Source: Pseudoxanthomonas sp. PXM03
GTDB taxonomy: Bacteria; Pseudomonadota; Gammaproteobacteria; Xanthomonadales; Xanthomonadaceae
Direction: 5' to 3'
DNA: 64,000 nucleotides
NCBI RefSeq assembly: GCF_014852005.1
Contig: NZ_JACVAU010000001.1
Span: 1,386,001-1,450,000, forward strand
The notes below the pieces were generated by a model. It worked only from the letters and a program-made list of their open reading frames with translations, had not been told where the DNA came from and ran no database searches. The number at the start of each line of letters is the position of its first letter. Position 1 is the stretch's first letter. A program made the position numbers and the translations under genes. Positions 7,725 through 17,375 of the stretch are shown here, one piece after another.

Positions 7725-8156
7725 ATGTCCATTGATGTACATGATGATCAGAGCCAGGGCGCTATCGCCCTGGTACGTGAGTATTTCAATTCGGTAGGAC
7801 CCACTGCCGAGCAGTTCTGGCGCTCCTTCGACACCTACTTCGACGAGAACACCGTCTGGGAGAACGTGGGTGTCTCACGTACCGTGGGTCGGGATCAGGC
7901 CATTGCCTTTGCCAAGGCCTTCCCGGTGAAGTTCGATCACATGAGGATTGAGGACGTGTCGCTGGCCGGTGCGGGCAACCGGGTATACGTCGAACGCATG
8001 GACCATTTCTGCAAAGCAGACGGGACCATCGTGTCCTCGATCAAAGCCTTGGGCGTGTTGGAGATCAACGGCAAGAAGATTGCCAGCTGGCGCGATTACT
8101 TCGACACCGCCGGCTTTGCCCGATCCGTCCCCACCGGCCTCTACACCGAGGCCTGA
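7725..8156 (+). CDS. Limonene-1,2-epoxide hydrolase-like protein (NTF2/SnoaL fold)
   Basis: 143 residues. It keeps the catalytic pattern of limonene-1,2-epoxide hydrolase: R91-x-D93 (VERMDHF) and D124 (SWRDYFD) with the same 31-residue interval as the reference enzyme, and N47 for the water-holding asparagine; the reference tyrosine is W45. This supports an epoxide hydrolase or related activity rather than a plain SnoaL-like protein. The Shine-Dalgarno AGGAGA precedes the ATG. It lies between AraC and two NmrA-type genes, probably one transcription unit for oxidised organic substrates. Confidence 0.75.
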   Translation: MSIDVHDDQSQGAIALVREYFNSVGPTAEQFWRSFDTYFDENTVWENVGVSRTVGRDQAIAFAKAFPVKFDHMRIEDVSLAGAGNRVYVERMDHFCKADGTIVSSIKALGVLEINGKKIASWRDYFDTAGFARSVPTGLYTEA

Positions 8157-8253
8157 CGCGCTGTCCGTTGTTGCCAAGGCCGGTCCGATCCTGCGCGACG
8201 GCCGCCACCGGTGCTGGCGATAGTCGCTGGCCCTCATTTAGGAACCAAAAAGC

Positions 8254-9129
8254 ATGTTTGCAATCGTAGGTGCCGCCGGCAAGGTGGGTACGTCCACCGC
8301 CATGGTGTTGCGTCAGGCGGGTCATCCGGTTCGCGCGATCGTGCGCGACGTGGCCAAGGCTGGCCCACTGCAGGCTATCGGCTGTGAGATCGTGCAGGCT
8401 GACCTGCAGTACCCGGACGCGCTGACACAGGCCATCACCGGGGCCACGGCCGTGCAGGTCATCGTCCCGCCCATTCCCACGGCGCAGGACATCGTGGATG
8501 ACATGCACACCTCCATCAACAGCCTGGTCGAGGCATTGAGCCGGGCCCAGCCGCAGCTGGTGGTGGCCATCTCCGACTATGGCGCGCATGTCGAAGAGGA
8601 CATCGGCATGCCCAGTGTTTTCCACAATTTTGAGGCCCGCTTGCGGGAGGTGCCGATTCCCCGCGTGATCCTACGCTCGGCCGAGCACATGGAGGGGTGG
8701 GCGCCGTTGATTCCCGTGGCCATCGCCACCGGCACACTGCCCAGCCTGCATCATCCGCTCACCGTCAGATTCCCCACGATCTCGGCGCACGATCTAGGCA
8801 TCATCTCGGCCGACCTGCTGCGTCGGCCCAACCTCACCGATGGCGAGCAACTGGTCCAGGCAGAAGGTCCGCGCCGCTATAGCGCCAATGACGTCGCCAT
8901 GGCGATCGGCGCGCTGATCGGCAAGCCTGTTGCGGCCGTCGAGCTACCTCGCCCGGCATGGCAGGAAACGTTGGAGAAGATCGCCAGCCCCAGCACCGCC
9001 AGCCTGCTGGTGGATCTGTACGACGCCCACAACAGAGGGCAGGTGGACGCCGAGCCCAACACCGGTGAGATGCGCTATGGCACCACGGCGTTGATCGACG
9101 CCTTGCGCCCGCTCATCTCTGCAGCATGA
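8254..9129 (+). CDS. NmrA-like NAD(P)-binding protein 1
   Basis: 291 residues of the atypical SDR/NmrA type. The N-terminal Rossmann motif is GAAGKVG (residues 6-12), giving an NAD(P)H-binding domain; the active-site Tyr-x-x-x-Lys of classical SDRs is not evident. Family members are redox sensors or act on quinones and isoflavonoid-like substrates. It overlaps the next gene by 4 bp (ATGA), so the two are translationally coupled. Confidence 0.82.
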   Translation: MFAIVGAAGKVGTSTAMVLRQAGHPVRAIVRDVAKAGPLQAIGCEIVQADLQYPDALTQAITGATAVQVIVPPIPTAQDIVDDMHTSINSLVEALSRAQPQLVVAISDYGAHVEEDIGMPSVFHNFEARLREVPIPRVILRSAEHMEGWAPLIPVAIATGTLPSLHHPLTVRFPTISAHDLGIISADLLRRPNLTDGEQLVQAEGPRRYSANDVAMAIGALIGKPVAAVELPRPAWQETLEKIASPSTASLLVDLYDAHNRGQVDAEPNTGEMRYGTTALIDALRPLISAA

Positions 9130-10031
9130 CGAGGGCGGACAGGCCCATGGAAAGCCCAACGACAACGCGCACGATCGTCGTCCTCGGGGCCACGGGCCAG
9201 CAGGGAGGCGCGGTCGCTCAAGCTCTGGTGACCGATGGTCGTTGGCAGGTGCGTGCGCTGAGCAGGGACCCGGCCTCGCGAAACGCACGCCTACTCAGTA
9301 TCGCGGGCATGGAGGTCGTGCGAGCAGACATGGATGACCTGGATTCGCTGCAGCGCGGCATGGCCGGCGCTTACGGTGTGTTCTCGGTCCAGGGAACTGA
9401 CCGCGGCGGAGACATCGAGACCGCACGCGGGATTGATGTGGCCGAGGCCGCACGCTTTGCAGGGGTGAAGCACTTCATCTACAGCTCGGTGGGCGGTGCA
9501 GAGCGTGGTTCGAGCATTGCTCACTTCGAGAGCAAGTGGCGCGTGGAGGAGTACACCAGGGCCATCGGTCTGCCGGCCAGCATCGTTCGGCCCACGTTCT
9601 TCATGAACAACTTCGCCAAGCCATCGATGCGTGTGATCGTCTTGGCGATGCTGCGCAGCTACCTGCCAGCGGACAAGACCCTGCAGATGGTGGCGACCCA
9701 GGACATTGGACGCTGGGTCGCCAACGCCTTTGCCCACCCCGAGGCCTACATCGGCCGGACCGAGGAATTGGCAGGTGATGAGCTCACCTATGCGCAGATC
9801 GTAAAAACGTTCAATCGCCAAGGCCGATGGGCTGGCCTGCCGGTTCCGATTCCGCGCGTACTGCTGCTCGCACTGCCCCAGGAGGTACGACACATGTTCG
9901 CCTGGTTCGGTACGGCCGGCTACCAAGCTGATCTGGCAGCACTACGATCCTGTGATCCCAGATTGCGGCGGCTCGATGACTGGCTGATCGCCGATGGCGT
10001 TCAGCAGTGCTCCGAGTCGGCGGTCGGGTAG
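9126..10031 (+). CDS. NmrA-like NAD(P)-binding protein 2 (HSCARG-type)
   Basis: 301 residues with the Rossmann motif VLGATGQQGG (about 19-28) and HSCARG/NmrA-like sequence after it (GVFSVQG, HFIYSSVGGAE). It is probably a NADPH-sensing or redox protein. The start at 9126 overlaps the preceding stop; an ATG at 9147 is an alternative. It ends the coupled pair and is followed by a strong hairpin. Confidence 0.82.
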   Translation: MTRADRPMESPTTTRTIVVLGATGQQGGAVAQALVTDGRWQVRALSRDPASRNARLLSIAGMEVVRADMDDLDSLQRGMAGAYGVFSVQGTDRGGDIETARGIDVAEAARFAGVKHFIYSSVGGAERGSSIAHFESKWRVEEYTRAIGLPASIVRPTFFMNNFAKPSMRVIVLAMLRSYLPADKTLQMVATQDIGRWVANAFAHPEAYIGRTEELAGDELTYAQIVKTFNRQGRWAGLPVPIPRVLLLALPQEVRHMFAWFGTAGYQADLAALRSCDPRLRRLDDWLIADGVQQCSESAVG

Positions 10032-10121
10032 CCACACCAAGTCCCCTGAGGATTGGCTTCACACCGGGCCAATCAGGCCGTCACCCATGGTGCGGCCGGA
10101 CTGTCGTGATGACAGCCCGTG

Positions 10122-10146
10122 CGCAGAGGAGACTTCCTCCTCTGCG
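10122..10146 (+). terminator. Hairpin downstream of the NmrA pair, possible terminator
   Basis: A perfect 10-bp stem (CGCAGAGGAG / CTCCTCTGCG) around a 5-base loop. There is no clean T-run after it, so it may be a weak terminator or an mRNA-stabilising structure between the NmrA genes and the zinc-ribbon gene. Confidence 0.4.
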
Positions 10147-10197
10147 TAAGTTCTCAATCCACAACGCGAGTCCGTCCCAAAAACAAGGGGGAAGACG

Positions 10198-10446
10198 ATG
10201 TCCTGGACGATCAGCACTTCGGTCATAGGCGAAGGCGATGCCGCGCAGAAGCACTGGAAGGATGTTTACGGCCCAGGCGAGAAGGTGCCGGTGTCCGGCA
10301 TCTACCGTTGCCTGGGATGCCGGCGAGAAATCGCGGCTAACCAACGTGACCCTTTCCCACACCAGAACCATCATCAACACGGCACGGACGAAGGTGATAT
10401 CCGCTGGAAGCTCAACATACGAGCCAATACAGCGGCTAAGAGTTGA
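10198..10446 (+). CDS. Small zinc-ribbon-like protein
   Basis: 82 residues, preceded by a good Shine-Dalgarno (AAGGGGGAAG). A CxxC pair (C38, C41) followed by a histidine group (H55, H58, H59, H61) suggests a small metal-binding ribbon. The wording around it (GIYRCLGCRREIAANQRDPF) resembles a widespread family of ~70-90-residue bacterial proteins of unknown role. It is on the same strand as the NmrA pair but behind a hairpin, so it may have its own promoter. Confidence 0.6.
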   Translation: MSWTISTSVIGEGDAAQKHWKDVYGPGEKVPVSGIYRCLGCRREIAANQRDPFPHQNHHQHGTDEGDIRWKLNIRANTAAKS

Positions 10447-10524
10447 GTGAGGCAGGTGGCACTTCGCGCCTAACCGGTATGAACTCCGAGTCGGCCAACA
10501 TCTGCTCCTTTGTTAGAGCTAGAT

Positions 10525-10548
10525 GTCTGCTTCCGGCCAGAAGCGGAC
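10525..10548. repeat. Short hairpin repeat, intact copy
   Basis: GTCTGCTTC / GAAGCGGAC arms (one mismatch) around a 6-base loop CGGCCA, followed by ATCG. It is found again at 22783-22806 and as a degenerate copy at 2411-2431. It sits between convergent genes and could serve as a bidirectional terminator. Confidence 0.6.
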
Positions 10549-10577
10549 ATCGAGTTCGAATAGCGTTTCGGTCTCCC

Positions 10578-11096
10578 TTAGTCGCTCACCGGCGGGCCGA
10601 CTCGGTATTCGTCGTCGCTCACATGTTTCATCCATGTGACCACCTTCCCATCCAGTGCTTCATGGATAGCAACATGGGTCATTGCAGTGGTGGGCGTAGC
10701 GCCATGCCAATGACGATGACCAGGTGGGCACCATATGTGGTCTCCGGGATTGATCTCGATGATTGGTCCATCTTCGCATTGCGTCCAGCCCTTGCCGGAG
10801 AGAACTATCAGCGTTTGGCCCAGCGGATGGCTATGCCAGGCCGTACGTGCGCCCGGCTCGAACGTCACCGTTGCCCCGGAAACACGGGAAGGTGCTTCTC
10901 GCTGAAACTGCATGTCTATCCTGACGCTTCCGGTGAAGTACTCCGAAGGGCCCACGCTGGACGGCAAAGTTCCATTCCGATCTATACGCATGGTTTCGGC
11001 CCCTTCCGATGATGCGAGCGAGAGTGGAATCGTCCCAAGGCCAACCAATAGAAACAGAAGCGCTGAGTAACGTGACCGTGAGGTTGGAATCTGCAT
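10578..11096 (-). CDS. Exported cupin (hydroxynitrile-lyase-like)
   Basis: 172 residues with a likely Sec signal peptide (hydrophobic stretch at 11-28). The cupin metal site is H88-x-H90-x3-Q94 with H129, the same spacing as the manganese cupin hydroxynitrile lyase of Granulicella (H53/H55/Q59/H94). It is therefore a metal-binding periplasmic cupin; the true reaction is unknown. Last gene of the six-gene minus-strand run starting at 16258. Confidence 0.82.
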   Translation of the reverse strand: MQIPTSRSRYSALLFLLVGLGTIPLSLASSEGAETMRIDRNGTLPSSVGPSEYFTGSVRIDMQFQREAPSRVSGATVTFEPGARTAWHSHPLGQTLIVLSGKGWTQCEDGPIIEINPGDHIWCPPGHRHWHGATPTTAMTHVAIHEALDGKVVTWMKHVSDDEYRVGPPVSD

Positions 11097-11146
11097 AGGA
11101 ACTTACTCTCCATTCCGATAAGGCTTTTAAGGCGTGGTGCGTCGGG

Positions 11147-11668
11147 CTAGTTGCCCGAGAACACCACTCGGCTATTGCGCGTACCCAGCGCTTGACTGAG
11201 GCCGTTGGGGTCCTCAACACGCCCGAGCCGTGTATACGAGTACGACGAACGGAATGTCTTGTAGAAGATGACAACCGTACTGGAGCCGTAAAGCATTAGA
11301 TCGCCGTTTTCTATCGTGCCTGGACGCTCTGCATGGGTTGGCAGCACTTGCGGCATATCGGCGTGCTTCTCATTGCCGTTGAGCTCTGCCATATCGAGCG
11401 TCAAGGGAAGTCTGGCCACGAACGCGCGCGCGGCCGCGGTATCGGCCAAGGTTATGGCGAAACGACGTTCTCCGACGGTCATCCACATGCGAGCACCCTC
11501 CGAAGTAGCGGATGCACGACCTGCATCCTTGGCAACGATAACGGGAGCCTCGAGCTGGCTGGCCTTGCAGCCCCCCAGGATCGTCAGACCGAGTAGAACA
11601 CCCAATCCGAGCAGGCATCCACGTTTCGCTGAGCGGTTTTGAGTGGGACCCGTAGTATTTGAGCTCAT
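11147..11668 (-). CDS. Cyclophilin-like lipoprotein
   Basis: 173 residues. The N-terminus has a hydrophobic segment and lipobox LGGC (about 31-34), so it should be a lipidated envelope protein. The mature part (MTVGERRFAITLADTAAARA, then LPLTLDMAELNGNEKH) matches the small bacterial cyclophilin-like domain that lacks proven peptidyl-prolyl isomerase activity. This domain is commonly found with cupins, aldo/keto reductases and alcohol dehydrogenases, as here. Confidence 0.82.
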   Translation of the reverse strand: MSSNTTGPTQNRSAKRGCLLGLGVLLGLTILGGCKASQLEAPVIVAKDAGRASATSEGARMWMTVGERRFAITLADTAAARAFVARLPLTLDMAELNGNEKHADMPQVLPTHAERPGTIENGDLMLYGSSTVVIFYKTFRSSYSYTRLGRVEDPNGLSQALGTRNSRVVFSGN

Positions 11669-11695
11669 GGCACGATTCCTAGAAGGATGGACCGC

Positions 11696-12922
11696 TTATA
11701 CCGAGGGCTGCAGGGGCGATCGCGCGACCGCCCGTGTCAGAAAGGCGGCAAACAGCAGCACGGCGGCGCTCATAGCGAAGGTAGCTTGGTAGCCGGCATG
11801 GTCAAACAGCAACCCGCCTATGGTTGAGCCCAGGGCGATGGCCAGTTGGACCACTGCCACCATCAATCCGCCCCCAGCCTCAGCATCCTTTGGCAATTCC
11901 TGCGCAATCCAGCTCCACCAGCCAACGGGGGCGGCAGTAGCCATCAGCCCCCAAAGACCAAACAGGATCGTTACGCCACTCACCCACGCGCCCATTGGGA
12001 TAAGCGCAAGTGCGATGAATGCCATCAACAACGGGATGGCAATGAGGGTTCGATACAGGCCGCGCTTCAGGAAGGTTCCGATGACGGCGGTACCGATGAA
12101 GCCCGACACACCGATCACCAGAAGGATGAGCGAAAGTATGGATACCTGCACGTGCGTGACCGTTTCAAGGAATGGTCGGACGTAGGTGAACAATGCGAAT
12201 TGCCCCATAAAAAAGGCGCCGCAGGCGGCCATACCCAGCGCGACGGCTCGGCGCTGAAGCAACCGGAATGCACTGGCAGACGCGGACCCGTTCGCGGAGG
12301 GCATGGCTGGCAAGCTGACCCATTGCCAAACCAGCGCAACGAGCGCCACAGGCACGAGGCAGTAGAACGCGCCGCGCCAGCCGATGACCGAGCCCAGGTA
12401 GCTGCCCAAGGGTGCGGCAATCACGGTAGCCAGAGCGTTGCCGCCGTTGAAGATGGCCAAGGCTCGTGGCACCTGCGAAGTCGGCACCAGGCGCATGGCC
12501 GTGGCGGCGGACATCGACCAGAAGCCGCCGATCACCACGCCCAGGAGCGCCCGGCCCAGCATGTAAATGGGGTAATTGGGCGCCAACGCCACGACAGCAC
12601 CTGAAACCGCCATCAGGCCCGTCAGTGACAGCAGCAGCGTCTTGCGGTTGATGTTACGGCTCACTGTGGCGATCGAGAGGCTGGTCAGCACCGCGAACGC
12701 GCCGGAGATGGCGATGCCGTAGCCCGCCCATCCCTTGCTGACCGCCAGGTCGGCGGCGATCGGCGTGAGCAGGCTGACAGGCATGAACTCGGACGCAATC
12801 AATGCGAACACGCACAGCGTCATGGCGAATACGCCACCCCAGTGGGCGGGCTGGGCGGTGGCGTCGCTGTGTTTGTCGTCCGTGTGGACGCCTGTCAGGA
12901 GAGTCATGGTTTCGCTTTGCAT
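11696..12922 (-). CDS. MFS efflux transporter (12 TM, NepI/AraJ type)
   Basis: About 408 residues, with the many hydrophobic segments expected of a 12-helix major facilitator. Signature pieces include FALIASEFMPVSLLTPIAAD in TM1 and GRALLGVVIGGFWSMSAATA further on, which resemble the drug:H+ antiporter-1 group (NepI, AraJ, YdhP). It is an inner-membrane exporter, perhaps for toxic small molecules handled by the neighbouring enzymes. The start is placed at ATG 12922 because longer frames overlap the aldo/keto reductase gene; 12907 is also possible. Confidence 0.85.
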   Translation of the reverse strand: MQSETMTLLTGVHTDDKHSDATAQPAHWGGVFAMTLCVFALIASEFMPVSLLTPIAADLAVSKGWAGYGIAISGAFAVLTSLSIATVSRNINRKTLLLSLTGLMAVSGAVVALAPNYPIYMLGRALLGVVIGGFWSMSAATAMRLVPTSQVPRALAIFNGGNALATVIAAPLGSYLGSVIGWRGAFYCLVPVALVALVWQWVSLPAMPSANGSASASAFRLLQRRAVALGMAACGAFFMGQFALFTYVRPFLETVTHVQVSILSLILLVIGVSGFIGTAVIGTFLKRGLYRTLIAIPLLMAFIALALIPMGAWVSGVTILFGLWGLMATAAPVGWWSWIAQELPKDAEAGGGLMVAVVQLAIALGSTIGGLLFDHAGYQATFAMSAAVLLFAAFLTRAVARSPLQPSV

Positions 12923-12927
12923 GATGA

Positions 12928-14135
<1,208 letters not shown>

Positions 14136-14160
14136 TCAGACGGATGCGGGGCCAACGTCC

Positions 14161-15195
14161 TCAGTTCGCGCGCAGGTTCTGTTTGAAAAAGGAAGCCAGC
14201 TTCTCGAACGGGATCAAGTCGGTTCTGTCGTAGAGATCCACGTGTCCCGCGTCTTTCACCCAGTAAAGCTCCTTGGGTTGACCTGCCAGGCGATAGGCTT
14301 CTTCGCTGAATTCCTTCGAGTGGGCCTGATCGCCGGCGATGAACAGCATGGGGCGTGGCGAGATGGTCTCGATGTCGTTGAACGGGTAGAAGTTCATGAA
14401 CTTGACATTGCTGGTGACCGTCGGTTTCGTAGTTCTCTGGTCGGAGGCGCCAGCCGGGGTGAATTCGCCGCGCGAGGTGCGATAAAAATCGTAAAACTCG
14501 CGCTGGATGGGATGGGTATCCTGGGTCAGCTCCAGGTCCGTGCCGCCCGAAACTGCAACCTCCCTGCCTTCGAACTCGGCGTAGCGCTGTGCTGCCGCCG
14601 CGGCGATGATCTGCTTGCGCTGATCGAGCGTCAGTGAGTGGTTGAGCGCGTTTCGGTTGGCGGCCCCCATGTCGTACATGCTCACGGTAGCAATGGCCTT
14701 CATCCGCGGATCGATCTTGGCTGCACTGATAACGAAGCTGCCACTGCCGCAAATGCCGAGCACGCCAATCCGCTCGCGGTCCACGAACGTCTGGGTGCCC
14801 AGGTAGTCCACGGCTGCACTGAATGCTTCTGCATAGAGATCTGGGGCTACCGCGTTGCGTGGCTGACCCTCGCTCTCGCCCCAGAACGGCAAGTCGATCG
14901 CCAGGGTAATGAACCCCTGCTCGGCCAACTTCTGCGCGTACAGGTTGGAGCTTTGTTCCTTCACCGCACCCATCGGGTGACCCACGATGATGGCCGGATA
15001 CCGGACGCCCGGCCTGCGGTCCTTGGGCAGGAACAGATTGCCGGCGACCTTCATCCGGTACTGGTTGTTGAAGGCGACCTTCTCAGCGACCAGCCGGTCA
15101 CTCTTGTAGAAGTTGTTTGCACCGTTTGACATGTCTTGCCCCAACGCAGTGAATGAGCTGGCCAGCAAGGCCAGTGACAGCAATGTCTTCTTCAT
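14161..15195 (-). CDS. Exported alpha/beta hydrolase with cysteine at the nucleophile position
   Basis: 344 residues with a Sec signal peptide (1-19, cleaving near ALG-Q). The nucleophile elbow reads GICGSG, placing C149 where serine is usual; dienelactone hydrolases and YcjY-like proteins share this. HPMG (73-76) would form the oxyanion hole and an Asp/His pair lies in the C-terminal part (DAGHVDLYD). It is probably a periplasmic ester or lactone hydrolase. It lies 13 bp from the alcohol dehydrogenase gene, in one operon. Confidence 0.85.
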   Translation of the reverse strand: MKKTLLSLALLASSFTALGQDMSNGANNFYKSDRLVAEKVAFNNQYRMKVAGNLFLPKDRRPGVRYPAIIVGHPMGAVKEQSSNLYAQKLAEQGFITLAIDLPFWGESEGQPRNAVAPDLYAEAFSAAVDYLGTQTFVDRERIGVLGICGSGSFVISAAKIDPRMKAIATVSMYDMGAANRNALNHSLTLDQRKQIIAAAAAQRYAEFEGREVAVSGGTDLELTQDTHPIQREFYDFYRTSRGEFTPAGASDQRTTKPTVTSNVKFMNFYPFNDIETISPRPMLFIAGDQAHSKEFSEEAYRLAGQPKELYWVKDAGHVDLYDRTDLIPFEKLASFFKQNLRAN

Positions 15196-15208
15196 GTTTG
15201 TTCCTCAG

Positions 15209-16258
15209 TTACGCGGACAACGTGGCGTTGTCGATGACGAAGCGATACTTGACCTCGCCCTTGAGCATCCGCTCGTAGGCGTCGTTGATTTCATCGGCTC
15301 GGATGAGCTCGATATCTGCGACGATTCCGTGCTCGGCACAGAAATCGAGCATCTGCTGGGTTTCTTGGATGCCACCGATGGCCGAGCCAGCAATCGATCG
15401 GCGCTTCAGGATCAGGTTGAAGACCCCGGGCGACGGGTGCGGGGTGGCAGGTGCACCGACAAGGGTCATCGTCCCATCCCGCTTGAGCAGCAACAGGAAG
15501 GCATCCAAGTCATGCGGTGCGGCCACGGTGTTGACGATCAGGTCGAAGCTGGTGGCGTGCTTGGCCATTTCCTCAGCGTTACGCGAAACCACCACCTCGT
15601 CGGCGCCGAGATCCAGGGCTGCCTGACGCTTGGAATCGGAGGTAGTGAAGGCCACAACATGGGCACCCATTGCATGGGCCAGCTTCACGCCCATGTGGCC
15701 AAGGCCACCAATACCGACGATTCCCACTTTCTTGCCTGGGCCGGCGTTCCAATGACGCAGAGGCGAGTAAGTCGTGATGCCTGCACAAAGCAGCGGGGCG
15801 ACTGCGGCCAACTGTTTCTCTGGATGACGCACGTGCAGCACATATCGCTCGTGCACCACGATCTGCTCGGAGTAGCCACCCAACGTGTGACCAGGCGCAT
15901 CGGTGGAAGGCGAGTTGTAGGTCAGCACCGTGTTGTCGCAGTAGTTCTCCAGTCCCTGCTCGCAGTCCTCGCAGTGCTGGCAGCTGTCCACCAAGCAGCC
16001 CACGCCGACCAGGTCGCCGACGGCGAAGCCCGACACGTGTGCACCGACGGCGGACACCCGGCCCACGATCTCGTGGCCCGGCACGCAAGGGAACAGCGTC
16101 CCCGCCCATTCAGCGCGGACCTGATGCAGGTCGGAATGGCAGACGCCGCAATAGGCGATGTCGATCTGGACATCGTGAGATCCAGGGGAACGGCGGGTGA
16201 TCTCGACGGGTTCCAGCGGCTTGTCGCCTGCGTGGGCGCCATAGGCGTTGACAGTCAT
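15209..16258 (-). CDS. Zinc-dependent alcohol dehydrogenase (YahK/CAD-like)
   Basis: 349 residues of the medium-chain dehydrogenase superfamily. Catalytic zinc ligands lie in CGVCHSDL (37-44) and GHE (61-63); structural zinc ligands are C93, C96, C99 and C107. The Rossmann motif is GIGGLG. The enzyme should reduce aldehydes with NADPH, as YahK does. It is the promoter-proximal gene of the six-gene run and faces a LysR gene across a 139-bp intergenic region with an 8-bp inverted repeat. Confidence 0.92.
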   Translation of the reverse strand: MTVNAYGAHAGDKPLEPVEITRRSPGSHDVQIDIAYCGVCHSDLHQVRAEWAGTLFPCVPGHEIVGRVSAVGAHVSGFAVGDLVGVGCLVDSCQHCEDCEQGLENYCDNTVLTYNSPSTDAPGHTLGGYSEQIVVHERYVLHVRHPEKQLAAVAPLLCAGITTYSPLRHWNAGPGKKVGIVGIGGLGHMGVKLAHAMGAHVVAFTTSDSKRQAALDLGADEVVVSRNAEEMAKHATSFDLIVNTVAAPHDLDAFLLLLKRDGTMTLVGAPATPHPSPGVFNLILKRRSIAGSAIGGIQETQQMLDFCAEHGIVADIELIRADEINDAYERMLKGEVKYRFVIDNATLSA

Positions 16259-16328
16259 GTCGGCTCCGGACAGAGGGCGTGCCTGGTGGCACGGGTATCG
16301 GCGGTCATTCTGTCGGGCGCGGGTCGCT

Positions 16329-16376
16329 TTGATTAGATAATAAATACTGATTTACCCTATAAGCGCACCTAATCAA
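16329..16376. promoter_or_regulatory. Divergent promoter region with 8-bp inverted repeat
   Basis: TTGATTAG (16329-16336) and CTAATCAA (16369-16376) are exact inverted copies 32 bp apart, in AT-rich DNA between the alcohol dehydrogenase and LysR start codons. This placement fits a LysR-regulator binding site controlling both directions. Confidence 0.5.
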
Positions 16377-16397
16377 TAGTGGTGGCAGACTTGTCTC

Positions 16398-17285
16398 ATG
16401 GCTAAGCGCAACCTCAATGATCTTGTCGCCTTCGTGACCGTGGCCCGGGAAGGCAGCTTCACCCGCGCCGCTTCGATCCTGGGGGTTACCCAGTCGGCGC
16501 TGAGCCAGGCAATCAAGGCGCTGGAGGCCAGGCTGGAGATCCGCCTGCTGACGCGTACTACACGCAGCGTGTCTCCCACAGCCGCGGGCGAGCGCCTGCT
16601 CAAAGCGATCGGCCATCGTTTCGATGAAATCGAAGCCGAACTGGACGCCATCACCGCACTGCGGGACAAGCCCGCCGGCTCAGTGCGGATAACCTCAGGC
16701 GATCAGGTCCTCAAGTCGGTGCTGCTGCCCAAGCTTGTTCCGCTGATGAGGGAGTATCCGGACATCAACATTGAATTTGATGTCTGCTACGGCTTTCGCG
16801 ACATCGTGGCCGACAGGTTCGATGCAGGTGTTCGTCTTGGCGAGGCCATCGATCAGGACATGATCGCCGTGCCGATCACGCCGCCGCTGAGGATGGCCGC
16901 CGTTGCGACGCCGACCTACTTTGCTACTCGCACACTGCCCAAGAAGCCGCAGGATCTGGTCAACCACAACTGCATCAACATCCGACAGTCCACGCGCGGC
17001 GGTGTTTACGTCTGGGAATTCGAGAAGAAGGGGCGAGAACTCAACTTCAGGGCGAGTGGACAGGGCATCTTCAATACCTCGCCGCATATCGTGGAGGCTG
17101 CCGTGATGGGATTGGGTATCGCCTTCCTGCCCGAGGGTGAATTCGCGCCTTATCTGGACGATGGCAGGTTGATGCGAGTCCTCGAGGACTGGTGCCCTCC
17201 TTTCCCCGGATACCACTTGTACTACCCCAGCCGTCGCCAGCCGTCGCCTGCCTTCACGCTTGTCGTTGATGCTCTTCGGCTCTGA
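16398..17285 (+). CDS. LysR-family regulator, divergent from the ADH operon
   Basis: 295 residues: N-terminal winged helix-turn-helix (FTRAASILGVTQSALSQAIK) and a periplasmic-binding-protein-like effector domain. It is transcribed away from the alcohol dehydrogenase operon and probably controls it and itself through the intergenic repeat. Aldehydes or oxidants are plausible inducers given the target enzymes; this is inference. Confidence 0.9.
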   Translation: MAKRNLNDLVAFVTVAREGSFTRAASILGVTQSALSQAIKALEARLEIRLLTRTTRSVSPTAAGERLLKAIGHRFDEIEAELDAITALRDKPAGSVRITSGDQVLKSVLLPKLVPLMREYPDINIEFDVCYGFRDIVADRFDAGVRLGEAIDQDMIAVPITPPLRMAAVATPTYFATRTLPKKPQDLVNHNCINIRQSTRGGVYVWEFEKKGRELNFRASGQGIFNTSPHIVEAAVMGLGIAFLPEGEFAPYLDDGRLMRVLEDWCPPFPGYHLYYPSRRQPSPAFTLVVDALRL

Positions 17286-17375
17286 CGCGCCACGCGAGCA
17301 CAGACGCCGACAACGTTCTGGCTTTCGTGGGTGCGCCTTCACCGGCACAACATACTCCAAGGAACCTGCGCTGCC

